A stretch of DNA of 64,000 nucleotides from Pseudoruminococcus_B sp937901805 (lineage in GTDB: Bacteria; Bacillota; Clostridia; Oscillospirales; Ruminococcaceae), in the NCBI GenBank assembly GCA_963560245.1, contig CAUWNS010000002.1, forward strand, positions 106,024 to 170,023. The letters run 5' to 3'. The notes below the pieces were generated by a model. It saw nothing but the letters and a program-made list of their open reading frames with translations. It searched no databases and was not told the origin of the DNA. Both the position numbers and the translations under genes were made by a program. The stretch's first letter is position 1. The number at the start of each line of letters is the position of its first letter. Positions 7,081 to 14,814 of the stretch are shown here, one piece after another.

Positions 7081-8535
7081 ATGAACTATGTTATCCATAA
7101 CAGACAGCCGGAAGATGCTCTGCACTATTTTGAAGAAATCTGTGCAATTCCGCACGGCTCCGGCAATGAACAGGCAATCAGCGATTTCCTGTTCCGCTTC
7201 TTTCAAGATCAGGGCCTGACTGTAAAACAGGACAAAATGGGCAATCTCTATGCACGCAAAGAGGGAAGCGCAGGCTGTGAACATCTGCCTGCAATTTTAT
7301 TGCAGGGTCATATGGATATGGTCTGTGAGAAAAACAGCGATACGATTCATGATTTTGAAAAAGATCCGCTACAGCTTATGGTAGACGGCAGTTTCCTGCG
7401 CGCTAAGGGTACCACCCTCGGCGCGGACGATGGCACGGCAATTGCCTATATGATGGCGATCGCCGCAAGGAAAGACCTTGTCCATCCACCAGTGGAAATG
7501 CTCATTACCGTCCAGGAGGAGACCGGGCTGGACGGCGCCGCGGCAGTAGATCCCTCTTTCTTTACTGCAAAAAAAATGATAAACCTCGATGAATCCCCTG
7601 AAGGGTTTGCGTTTGTCAGCTGCTCCGGAGGGCTTCAGGTACAAAGCCGCAGGCAGGCAAAGCGTATCCCGGCGCGGGGGCAGGCAGTCTCCATCAAAGT
7701 ACGCGGGCTGCTCGGCGGGCACTCCGGCAACGATATCAATGCCGGACGTGCAAATTCCAATAAAATCATGGCGCGCGCACTTATGCTTCTGCTTGACGAA
7801 TTCGGTCCCTACTCCCTGGCAAACGTCTACGGCGGTTCCAAGCCAAACGCCATCCCAAGGGAAGCGGACGCCCTGGTGGTTGTCCCGGACGCGGACAGAG
7901 CCGTTTCCTGCATCCGTACGCTGGAAGCACAGATCAAAGCAGAGATCGGAATCCAGGAAAAAGGATTTTCCCTGGACGTACAGAAAGAGGAACTCCCGCA
8001 GACCATGCTGGACGCGCAGGACTGCGCGGATTTTATCCGCCTGTTTTTCCTGCTGCCGGAGGGAATCCAAACCTATTCCATGGTGATGAGGGATCACACG
8101 GACTGCTCTCTCAATACCGGCGTAGTGGAAACGCAGGGGGACACCCTCTGCGTACTCAGCTCCATCCGAAGCGCTGCCGCCGCCCAAAAGCACATGGCAG
8201 CCCGCCAGATACAGGAGCTTTGCCGCTGTTTTGGCGCGCAGTATGAACTGCTCAGCGAATACCCCGGCTGGGCAATGGCGGAAAATTCCCCTATCCGGGA
8301 TCTTGTCTGCCGTATCTACCGGGAGCAGACCGGAAAAGAGATGGAGATCAACATCACCCACGGGGGACTGGAAAGCGGACTTCTGGCGGACAAAATGCCG
8401 GGAATGGACATCATTGCCATCGGACCGAACAACTATGAGTTCCACACCCCGGACGAGCACCTGGATCTGGATTCCTTTGCGCGCACCTTTGACCTGATCC
8501 TCCGGGTACTGAAAGCCCTTTCGGAAGAGGAGTAG
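7081..8535 (+). CDS. pepD: Cytosolic aminoacyl-histidine dipeptidase (PepD, M20 family)
   Basis: 484 residues, standard for PepD. The M20 zinc-peptidase residues are visible: H77 with D79 in QGHMDMV, the bridging Asp in GADDG (114-118), the catalytic Glu pair in QEETG (145-149), D170 in NLDES, and the C-terminal His in HTPDEH. The family hydrolyses a broad range of dipeptides including Xaa-His in the cytoplasm. AAAGGAGG lies 9 bases before the ATG. The next gene begins 3 bases after the stop, so the two are co-transcribed. Confidence 0.93.
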   Translation: MNYVIHNRQPEDALHYFEEICAIPHGSGNEQAISDFLFRFFQDQGLTVKQDKMGNLYARKEGSAGCEHLPAILLQGHMDMVCEKNSDTIHDFEKDPLQLMVDGSFLRAKGTTLGADDGTAIAYMMAIAARKDLVHPPVEMLITVQEETGLDGAAAVDPSFFTAKKMINLDESPEGFAFVSCSGGLQVQSRRQAKRIPARGQAVSIKVRGLLGGHSGNDINAGRANSNKIMARALMLLLDEFGPYSLANVYGGSKPNAIPREADALVVVPDADRAVSCIRTLEAQIKAEIGIQEKGFSLDVQKEELPQTMLDAQDCADFIRLFFLLPEGIQTYSMVMRDHTDCSLNTGVVETQGDTLCVLSSIRSAAAAQKHMAARQIQELCRCFGAQYELLSEYPGWAMAENSPIRDLVCRIYREQTGKEMEINITHGGLESGLLADKMPGMDIIAIGPNNYEFHTPDEHLDLDSFARTFDLILRVLKALSEEE

Positions 8536-8538
8536 ACG

Positions 8539-9750
8539 ATGAAGCACCCCATCGCATTTTCTCCGCCCGATATCGGGGAGCAGGAGATTGCCGCTGTTTC
8601 GGAAGTCCTGCGTTCCGGTTGGATCACCACAGGTCCGAAAACCAAGGAATTTGAGCGGCGCCTTTCCGAGTACTGCGGTACCGGCCGCACCGCCTGCCTC
8701 GGATCGGCAACCGCCGCCCTGGAGCTGACCCTCCGCCTGCTCGGTATCGGCCCGGGGGACGAGGTGATTACCAGCGCCTACACCTATACCGCTTCGGCGA
8801 GCGTTATCTGTCATGTCGGCGCTACTCCTATCCTGGTGGACACTGCACCGGACAGCTATGAAATGGATCTGGAGCAGCTGAAAGCCGCCGTTACACCCCG
8901 GACCAAGGCAGTAATCCCAGTGGACATTGCCGGGGTCATGTGCGACTATACCCGGATTCTCCGTATTTCCAGGGAAACGGCAGGGCGTTTCTCCCCCTCG
9001 AAAAACCCTGTCCAGCAAGCGCTCGGGCGGATTGCCGTCATTGCGGACGCGGCGCATTCGCTGGGCGCGTGGCGGGACGGAAAACGCTCCGGGCAGGCGG
9101 CTGATTTTTCCTGTTTTTCCTTTCATGCGGTCAAAAACCTGACCACAGGGGAGGGAGGAGCCGCTACCTGGAACCCTGTACCCAGTATCCCGGACGGGGA
9201 GATCTATCGGCAGTACATGCTCCTCTCCCTGCACGGGCAGTCAAAAGACGCACTGGAAAAGGCCATAGGCGGAAGCTGGGAATACGATATTCTTTCTCCG
9301 GCCTACAAGTGCAACATGACGGATATCCAGGCCGCAATCGGATTGGTGCAGCTTTCCCGCTATCCGCAGCTGCTTGCACGCAGGAGAAAACTGTTTGCCT
9401 GCTACCGGGAGGGGCTTTCCGACGCGCCCATCTCCCTTCTGGAGCATGTTGGGGACGGATACTGCTCCAGTCATCACCTCTGCCTGACCAGCCTTTCAGG
9501 AATTACAGAGGAACAGCGCAACGAAGTGATCCGCAGGCTGGCAGAGCAGGGGATTGCGGCAAACGTCCACTACAAACCGCTTCCTCTGCTGACCGCTTAC
9601 CGAAACCTTGGGTTTTGCGCAGATGATTACCCAAATGCCGTAAAACAGTATCAAAAAGAGCTGACCCTGCCCTTGCACACTTTGCTTCGTATAGAAGATG
9701 TGCAAGAAATCACGCAAATACTCAAAGAGATTCTTACCCAAACAATCTAG
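8539..9750 (+). CDS. DegT/DnrJ/EryC1/StrS-family PLP aminotransferase
   Basis: 403 residues starting with the family hallmark FSPPDIGEQEIAAVSEVLRSG. D170 (IADAAHSLGA) would hold the pyridine nitrogen of PLP and K199 in CFSFHAVKNLTTGEGG is the Schiff-base lysine. Members aminate UDP- or dTDP-keto sugars for surface glycans or modified sugars. Here there are no other sugar-nucleotide genes nearby, so the acceptor is unknown. Its ribosome site (GAGGAG) lies inside the end of pepD. A perfect terminator palindrome follows. Confidence 0.85.
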   Translation: MKHPIAFSPPDIGEQEIAAVSEVLRSGWITTGPKTKEFERRLSEYCGTGRTACLGSATAALELTLRLLGIGPGDEVITSAYTYTASASVICHVGATPILVDTAPDSYEMDLEQLKAAVTPRTKAVIPVDIAGVMCDYTRILRISRETAGRFSPSKNPVQQALGRIAVIADAAHSLGAWRDGKRSGQAADFSCFSFHAVKNLTTGEGGAATWNPVPSIPDGEIYRQYMLLSLHGQSKDALEKAIGGSWEYDILSPAYKCNMTDIQAAIGLVQLSRYPQLLARRRKLFACYREGLSDAPISLLEHVGDGYCSSHHLCLTSLSGITEEQRNEVIRRLAEQGIAANVHYKPLPLLTAYRNLGFCADDYPNAVKQYQKELTLPLHTLLRIEDVQEITQILKEILTQTI

Positions 9751-9759
9751 ATGTTTTAC

Positions 9760-9789
9760 CGGGCCGTGGATATCCACGGCCCGTTTTTT
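9760..9789. terminator. Bidirectional terminator between the aminotransferase and the lysozyme
   Basis: A 24-base perfect palindrome (9760-9783), CGGGCCGTGGAT and its complement, followed by T6. The stop codon of the leftward lysozyme touches the T-run. Confidence 0.85.
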
Positions 9790-10826
9790 CATGGAAGGCG
9801 TATATTCTGCCCGGGATAGATCAAATCCGGGTTGCGCAGCCCATTGAGCGCGGCAAGACGGGAGACCGTAGTGCCGTACCGCCGGGCAATTCCCCACAGG
9901 GTGTCCCCGCGCCGCACTGTTACGGTTCTCCCAGTATTCTCCATTTCACCGGAAGACGGCGTTTCTGTGAGTTTAATCACCTGCCCGGGATAGATCAAAT
10001 CCGGGTTGCGCAGCCCATTGAGCGCGGCAAGACGGGAGACCGTAGTGCCGTACCGCCGGGCAATCCCCCACAGAGTGTCCCCGCGCCGCACTGTTACGGT
10101 CATCGGTTCCACTCGCGGAGGCAGGGACTCCTCTTCTCCTAAAAATATGCCGTCTGTGAAGACATCCAGATCCACTCTCCCGGAAATTCCTGGAATGCTT
10201 CCCTCATCCGAGTACTGGAAACCAACCCAGGTATCCCATACCGGACTATCGGAAGGCTGCTCTACACCCCACTCTGCCACCCAAAGCGGATATCGGGAGA
10301 GAGCGGAATCCCAAAGATCTCCAGCATTGCTCGCATCGGAATAAACAACCGGCGTGTGGCCGCTGAGCTGTTCCACTTTCGTCAAAAAAGTGCGTGCAAT
10401 CACATTGATTTGCTGTCTGCCAAGGCCGCCAAAGGATTCAAAATCCATGGCAAGACGCAGATCCGCCTCTTTTCCACTGACTGTCTGGACAAAGAAATGG
10501 GCCTGCTGCTGCGCTTGTTCCTCCGTCCGCGCCGTCAGATAATGGTAAAAACCGACTTTCAGCCCCGCAGCCCGCGCACTCTGGTAATTCTCTTCAAAAC
10601 GGGTATCCACTCCGTCCGCCCCAATGGTACTGCGGAGATAAACTGTCTCGATCCCGGATTGCTTTACCGCAGAAAAATCAATAGCCCCCTGCCATTCGCT
10701 GACGTCAATTCCCTGGTACTGCTCTCCCTCTGGCTGTAAGGCTGACACCCCATAAGAACCCAGCATAATGCAGAAAATGCACAGCGCACACAACAGGCTG
10801 AAAAGCCTGTTTTTTATCCGTATCAT
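9789..10826 (-). CDS. Secreted GH25 lysozyme with two C-terminal LysM repeats
   Basis: 345 residues. An N-terminal hydrophobic signal segment (about 5-28, ending GVSA) precedes a GH25 muramidase domain (about 35-228) with D41 (GIDVSEWQG) and the DFE pair D128/E130. Two LysM peptidoglycan-binding repeats follow (243-286 and 301-344). GH25 enzymes cleave the MurNAc-GlcNAc bond. The start at 10826 is set by GGGAGGATTTTTT; longer in-frame forms would bury the signal peptide. The two LysM copies are almost identical in DNA. It is likely co-transcribed with the amidase-like gene 64 bases upstream. Roles in wall turnover or sporulation are inference. Confidence 0.88.
   Translation of the reverse strand: MIRIKNRLFSLLCALCIFCIMLGSYGVSALQPEGEQYQGIDVSEWQGAIDFSAVKQSGIETVYLRSTIGADGVDTRFEENYQSARAAGLKVGFYHYLTARTEEQAQQQAHFFVQTVSGKEADLRLAMDFESFGGLGRQQINVIARTFLTKVEQLSGHTPVVYSDASNAGDLWDSALSRYPLWVAEWGVEQPSDSPVWDTWVGFQYSDEGSIPGISGRVDLDVFTDGIFLGEEESLPPRVEPMTVTVRRGDTLWGIARRYGTTVSRLAALNGLRNPDLIYPGQVIKLTETPSSGEMENTGRTVTVRRGDTLWGIARRYGTTVSRLAALNGLRNPDLIYPGQNIRLP
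9807..9926 (-). repeat. Direct repeat, LysM-encoding copy 2 (C-terminal copy)
   Basis: This 120-base block matches 9981-10100 with two differences that I can see, at a constant offset of 174 bases. It encodes the second LysM. Confidence 0.85.
9981..10100 (-). repeat. Direct repeat, LysM-encoding copy 1
   Basis: Partner of 9807-9926; it encodes the first LysM. Near-identity at silent positions points to recent duplication or gene conversion. Confidence 0.85.
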
Positions 10827-10890
10827 AAAAAATCCTCCCATCCTCCAGATACCCCATTGTATTCCGGAAGAGGGCGCTTTTGTGATTCCA

Positions 10891-11370
10891 TTATTTGCGT
10901 ACGCCCAGAATGTGCAGAAATCTCGTCCGATCATAGAGATAGGTGTCCAGCGGCCTGCGCCACGCGTCAAAACTGTGTGCTGCCACCAAAATCCCTGCTC
11001 CGTCATTTTCTACAATGACCGGACAATGGTAAAAATGCCCGTCCGCTGTTCCCAGCTGTACCAGATCGCCGGGCAGGGCATCTGCGGCATTCACCTCTTT
11101 TGCATAAGGACCCGGACCCTGATTCTGCGTCAAAAAGCGATAGAAATATTCCACCCCTGTCCAAGACGCCGTCCGATTGCTGCTGGTTGCATAATACCAT
11201 CCAGTTATCGGAGTCCAGTTCATAATCCCACTTCCCGCATAGACACACTGAGAAGCAAAATTAGCGCAGTCCCCGCCCAGGGTTTCAAAATCCAGATAGG
11301 CGGGATTGCGGGACATCGCCCATTTTTCTGCATACTTAACTGCGGTGGATCGTTCATAGGGACATTCCAT
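10891..11370 (-). CDS. Putative amidase-domain (Amidase_6 type) protein
   Basis: 159 residues. The motif GGDCANFASQC (C35 as likely nucleophile) and DGHFYHCPVIV (H112/H115) fit the papain-like putative amidase domain found in Gram-positive wall-associated proteins. The ATG at 11370 is well placed behind AGAGGTG. An ATG two codons earlier is too close to it. No signal peptide is evident, which is unusual for a wall enzyme and may mean release by the mother cell or lysis, or an intracellular role. It precedes the GH25 lysozyme on the same strand, so the pair probably acts on peptidoglycan. Confidence 0.7.
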   Translation of the reverse strand: MECPYERSTAVKYAEKWAMSRNPAYLDFETLGGDCANFASQCVYAGSGIMNWTPITGWYYATSSNRTASWTGVEYFYRFLTQNQGPGPYAKEVNAADALPGDLVQLGTADGHFYHCPVIVENDGAGILVAAHSFDAWRRPLDTYLYDRTRFLHILGVRK

Positions 11371-11467
11371 CAGCATACACCTCTTTTTCAGTATATGAAA
11401 GGATGTGCGGATTTGCCCGAACAGATGGGGCGGCCCTTTCATTCCAAGAATACAGTCTGGCTAACAG

Positions 11468-11510
11468 AAAAAGGCATACCATAAGGATTTTTCCCATGGT
11501 ATGCCTTTTT
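11468..11510. terminator. Second terminator downstream of rplM-rpsI
   Basis: A 15-bp stem AAAAAGGCATACCAT/ATGGTATGCCTTTTT with T-runs on both strands. It stands back to back with the next terminator and insulates the amidase-lysozyme operon from ribosomal transcription. Confidence 0.75.
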
Positions 11511-11516
11511 CGTATT

Positions 11517-11553
11517 GAAAAAAACCGTCCCCATATTGTATGGGGACGGTTTT
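11517..11553 (-). terminator. Terminator of the rplM-rpsI operon
   Basis: A 15-bp perfect stem AAAACCGTCCCCATA / TATGGGGACGGTTTT (11521-11553) closes on a 3-base loop and runs into eight T on the minus strand. Confidence 0.85.
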
Positions 11554-11572
11554 GCTTTTGAGAAACGAAAAA

Positions 11573-11971
11573 CTATCTCTTGGAGAACTGCGGAGCGCGA
11601 CGAGCTGCTTTGAGACCGTACTTCTTACGCTCTTTCATACGCGGATCGCGGGTCAGGAAGCCTGCCTTTTTCAGGACAGCGCGGAACTCCGGATTGACGC
11701 CGAGAAGCGCTCTGGAAATACCGTGGCGGATAGCGCCTGCCTGGCCGGAAACACCGCCGCCTGCAACGGTGCAGACGATGTCATAGTTACCGACAGTATT
11801 GGTCAAATTCAGCGGCTGACGGACAATCAGTTTGAGGGTCTCAAGACCAAAGTAATCGTCAATATCTCTGCCGTTGATGGTGATATTACCGGTTCCCTCG
11901 TAGATACGGACGCGGGAAACAGAATTTTTTCTTCTTCCAGTGCCATAGAAATATGGTTTAGAATCGTACAT
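11573..11971 (-). CDS. rpsI: 30S ribosomal protein S9 (uS9)
   Basis: 132 residues: FYGTGRRKNSVSRVRIYEG near the start, GGGVSGQAGAIRHGISRALL in the middle, and the basic tail ending RRAPQFSKR, whose last residues reach the P-site tRNA in known ribosomes. The ATG at 11971 has GGGGAGG eight bases upstream; a TTG one codon earlier is less likely. It lies 19 bases downstream of rplM, the usual bacterial pairing. Confidence 0.97.
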   Translation of the reverse strand: MYDSKPYFYGTGRRKNSVSRVRIYEGTGNITINGRDIDDYFGLETLKLIVRQPLNLTNTVGNYDIVCTVAGGGVSGQAGAIRHGISRALLGVNPEFRAVLKKAGFLTRDPRMKERKKYGLKAARRAPQFSKR

Positions 11972-11990
11972 CAAAAATGCCTCCCCTCAA

Positions 11991-12419
11991 TTAAAACTCG
12001 TAAGTTTCTGGTTTTTGTGCTGCATGATTGTGAGCGGCACCTTTGTATACGCGAAGACGAGTGAGCGCCTTGCGGCCGATGGTGGTGTCCGGAATCATCC
12101 CCTTGATAGCAAGGGTCATTGCCTTTTCCGGATTTTCTGCCATCAAAGTAGCATATTTTACTTCTTTGAGGCCGCCAACCCAACCGGTGTGATGACGATA
12201 GTATTTCTGCTCAAGTTTTTTGCCGGTCAAAACCGCTTTTTCCGCATTGATTACAATGACATGATCACCGCAGTCAACATGCGGGGTAAAGGTGACCTTC
12301 TGTTTGCCGCGGAGAAGTTCCGCTGCTTTTGCGGCGACGCGTCCGAGAGGCTTGTCTGTTGCATCCAGCACATACCAGGAACGGTTGACTTCGCCGGCTT
12401 TTGCCATAAACGTTGACAT
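11991..12419 (-). CDS. rplM: 50S ribosomal protein L13 (uL13)
   Basis: 142 residues with typical L13 blocks: SWYVLDATDKPLGRVAAKAA, GDHVIVINAEKAVLTGKK, YRHHTGWVGGLKE and the end RVYKGAAHNHAAQKP. The start at 12419 follows CGCAGGAGGGAAAAAAC. It leads the rplM-rpsI operon behind a consensus promoter and a ~75-base leader. Confidence 0.97.
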   Translation of the reverse strand: MSTFMAKAGEVNRSWYVLDATDKPLGRVAAKAAELLRGKQKVTFTPHVDCGDHVIVINAEKAVLTGKKLEQKYYRHHTGWVGGLKEVKYATLMAENPEKAMTLAIKGMIPDTTIGRKALTRLRVYKGAAHNHAAQKPETYEF

Positions 12420-12535
12420 GTTTTTTCCCTCCTGCGATATATTCACAAGTTATGATTTCCATTTCTGCTGTCCCGAAATGGGCAGACCTCGAAACAGGCA
12501 AGTTATATTATAGGGAGTTTTCCAGGTGGTGTCAA
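12420..12535 (-). promoter_or_regulatory. Consensus promoter and possible L13 autoregulatory leader
   Basis: On the minus strand TTGACA (12535-12530), exactly 17 bases, TATAAT (12512-12507). The leader that follows contains the word ATAACTTG near both ends and several short complementary segments. An L13 leader RNA exists in Firmicutes, so autogenous control is plausible. I could not confirm its consensus by eye. Confidence 0.65.
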
Positions 12536-12637
12536 GCATTTTTTTGATTTTTTTAATTTATATCCCTCACACCTCTTGTTTTCTCTGTTTTTTATGGATT
12601 TATCTCGTTTATTCTCACGTGCCATTTCATTTTTTTC

Positions 12638-12666
12638 TTGCAACCTCTCCCCGTTTTGTGTAGAAT
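12638..12666 (+). promoter_or_regulatory. Promoter of the ttcA-like gene
   Basis: TTGCAA (12638-12643), 17 bases, TAGAAT (12661-12666); 50 bases before the start codon. Confidence 0.6.
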
Positions 12667-12715
12667 ACCCTTAGTTTCTTAACAAAAGATTGAATTCGCA
12701 GAAAGGAAACATATT

Positions 12716-13480
12716 ATGCAGGACATTCTTGGATATATGCGTAAAGCCATCACCGATTACCATATGATAGAGGATGGGGATAAAATTGCCGTCGGCGTTT
12801 CCGGCGGAAAGGATTCCGTCGTATTACTGACCGGCCTGGCCTGGCTCCAGCGTTTTATCGGCATCCGCTATACCCTGGTCGCTGTAACGCTTGACCCCGG
12901 CTTTGAGGGAAGACAGGAAGACTATTCCCCCATCGCCGCCCTATGCGAACAGTTTGGGATGGAATATGTGGTTAAACGCACTGGGATGGGGGAAATCATC
13001 TTTGATATCCGGCAGGAAAAAAATCCATGCAGCCTTTGCTCCAGAATGCGCAGAGGCGCGCTCCACGACACGGCAAAAGAGTATGGGTGCAATAAAATTG
13101 CCCTCGGTCACCATTTTGACGACGCCGTGGAAACTTTCTTTATGAACCTGTTTCATGAAGGACGGATCGGGTGTTTTTCTCCGGTCAGCTACCTTTCCAG
13201 AAAAGATTTGACTATGATCCGCCCGCTTGTCTATGCCAGCGAACGGGAAATCCGCAATGCGGCTGTCCGGGAGCATCTTCCAATTGTCAAGAGTAAATGC
13301 CCTGTGGACGGCGTCACCAACCGGCAAAAAACCAAAGAATGGCTGCTTCAGATGGAGCAGGAATATCCCGGACTGCGTAAGCGGGTCTTCGGAGCTATGA
13401 AACGTGCGGATGTGGATGGATGGGGAACCGGGGAGGCTCCCCGGCAGAATCGAGACGGTATCCATTCCAAAAGCCATTGA
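12716..13480 (+). CDS. ttcA: TtcA/TtuA-family tRNA thiolation enzyme (PP-loop ATPase)
   Basis: 254 residues. The PP-loop SGGKDS (29-34) binds ATP, and C105/C108 (PCSLC) with C195 (KSKC) match the three cysteines that hold the iron-sulfur cluster in TtcA-type enzymes. TtcA makes 2-thiocytidine at tRNA position 32; related TtuA makes thiouridine at 54, so the exact product is uncertain. The protein ends with a short hydrophilic tail. The promoter of the next gene overlaps its stop codon. Confidence 0.8.
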   Translation: MQDILGYMRKAITDYHMIEDGDKIAVGVSGGKDSVVLLTGLAWLQRFIGIRYTLVAVTLDPGFEGRQEDYSPIAALCEQFGMEYVVKRTGMGEIIFDIRQEKNPCSLCSRMRRGALHDTAKEYGCNKIALGHHFDDAVETFFMNLFHEGRIGCFSPVSYLSRKDLTMIRPLVYASEREIRNAAVREHLPIVKSKCPVDGVTNRQKTKEWLLQMEQEYPGLRKRVFGAMKRADVDGWGTGEAPRQNRDGIHSKSH

Positions 13481-13507
13481 CTTAGAGCAAGCTCCAGATG
13501 TTATAAT
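13477..13507 (+). promoter_or_regulatory. MerR-type promoter (19-base spacer with dyad) before the aldo/keto reductase
   Basis: TTGACT (13477-13482) and TATAAT (13502-13507) are 19 bases apart, the over-long spacing used by MerR-family activators. The spacer holds an imperfect dyad CTTAGAGC-AA-GCTCCAGA. The -35 overlaps the ttcA stop. No MerR gene lies in the window, so the regulator would act in trans. Confidence 0.55.
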
Positions 13508-13618
13508 AACAATAATAGCAAAGAAATGTTTTTATACAGGGAACGGTTCCCCTTTCCATTGTTCTGAAACAGAACAGGCGGACAAAAGCATTTCCTGCGG
13601 CAAGAAGGAGGAGTATCC

Positions 13619-14737
13619 ATGAAAAAACTGGGATTTGGCACCATGCGTCTTCCGCTGCTCGACAGCGGCGACCCCACTTCCATTGATATGGAACAGTTCT
13701 GCCGGATGGCGGATGAATTTATCGGGCGTGGATTTACCTATTTTGACACTGCCTATATGTACCACAATCACAAAAGTGAAATCGCCGTACGGGAAGCGGT
13801 TGTCAAACGGCATCCACGCAGCAGTTTTACCCTGGCGTCCAAACTGCCGATGTCCATGCTCAAAGACGCAGAACACCAACAGACTGTTTTTGAAGAACAG
13901 CTGGAAAAGTGCGGGGTGGACTATTTTGATTATTACCTGTTACATAATCTGACAAAAATCACTTATAAAAAAGCGGAGGAGTTCGACAGCTTCGCCTTTG
14001 CCATGCAGAAAAAAGCAGAGGGAAAAGTCCGGCATGTGGGATTCTCCTTTCACGATGAGGCGGATCTGCTCGATGAAATCCTGACAAAGCACCCGGAAGT
14101 GGAATTTGTCCAGCTCCAGCTCAACTACATTGACTGGGAAAGCCAGACCATCCAATCCCGCGCCTGCTATGAGGTCTGTGTCAAACACCACAAACCGGTA
14201 ATCGTTATGGAACCGGTTAAAGGTGGCATCCTGGTCAATTCCCTGCCGCAAAAGGCAAAAGACCTGTACGAACAGGCAAACCCCGCGATGTCTACAGCGT
14301 CCTGGGCCGTTCGGTTTGCCGCCAGTCTTGAAAACGTGATGATGGTACTCAGCGGGATGTCTTCGATAGAACAGTTGGAGGATAACCTGTCCTATATGGA
14401 AGACTTCCAGCCCCTGTCCAAAGAGGAGCACGCCACTATTGAAAAAGCGGTCGCTATCCTCAATGAATCTGCCATGGTTGCCTGCACCGCATGCGCCTAC
14501 TGTGTGGAAGGATGCCCGATGAACATCCAAATCCCGAAATACTTCGCCGCCTATAATGCGGTCAAGCAGTTCGGGGAAAAAGTTCTTGGAAACCAGCGGA
14601 TGTACTATAATGTCAGCGCAGAGGGCAACGGAAAGGCATCCGAGTGTATTGCCTGCGGGCAATGCGAGGGGATTTGCCCCCAGCATCTCCCGATTATCGA
14701 GCTGCTGAAAGATGTCGCTCAGACCTTTGAACAATAA
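13619..14737 (+). CDS. Aldo/keto reductase with C-terminal ferredoxin-like domain
   Basis: 372 residues. The TIM-barrel part has the aldo/keto reductase tetrad D43, Y48 (FDTAYMYHN), K75 (LASK) and H109 (LLHN). The C-terminal part has two cysteine clusters, C289/292/295/299 (CTACAYCVEGCP) and C343/346/349/353 (CIACGQCEGICP), for two [4Fe-4S] centres. This architecture is common in strict anaerobes; substrate and electron partner are unknown. AAGGAGGAG precedes the ATG. It is a single-gene unit between a MerR-type promoter and a strong terminator, which suggests an inducible stress or detoxification role (inference). Confidence 0.9.
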   Translation: MKKLGFGTMRLPLLDSGDPTSIDMEQFCRMADEFIGRGFTYFDTAYMYHNHKSEIAVREAVVKRHPRSSFTLASKLPMSMLKDAEHQQTVFEEQLEKCGVDYFDYYLLHNLTKITYKKAEEFDSFAFAMQKKAEGKVRHVGFSFHDEADLLDEILTKHPEVEFVQLQLNYIDWESQTIQSRACYEVCVKHHKPVIVMEPVKGGILVNSLPQKAKDLYEQANPAMSTASWAVRFAASLENVMMVLSGMSSIEQLEDNLSYMEDFQPLSKEEHATIEKAVAILNESAMVACTACAYCVEGCPMNIQIPKYFAAYNAVKQFGEKVLGNQRMYYNVSAEGNGKASECIACGQCEGICPQHLPIIELLKDVAQTFEQ

Positions 14738-14751
14738 TTTTCCAATTATAA

Positions 14752-14796
14752 TCAAAAACAGAGGTCTCTGGATTTTCCAGAGACCTCTGTTTTTGA
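14752..14796. terminator. Bidirectional terminator, reductase / MATE pump
   Basis: A stem of about 20 bp (TCAAAAACAGAGGTCTCTGG and complement) around an ATTTT loop, with T-runs on both strands, between convergent genes. Confidence 0.9.
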
Positions 14797-14814
14797 TAGA
14801 TCAGGGCAGAGCGT

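Noticed and set aside
12420..12512. A firm call of the Rfam L13 leader
   Set aside because: The position is right and short complementary segments exist, but I could not match the consensus structure by eye; it is kept only as a possibility within the promoter entry.
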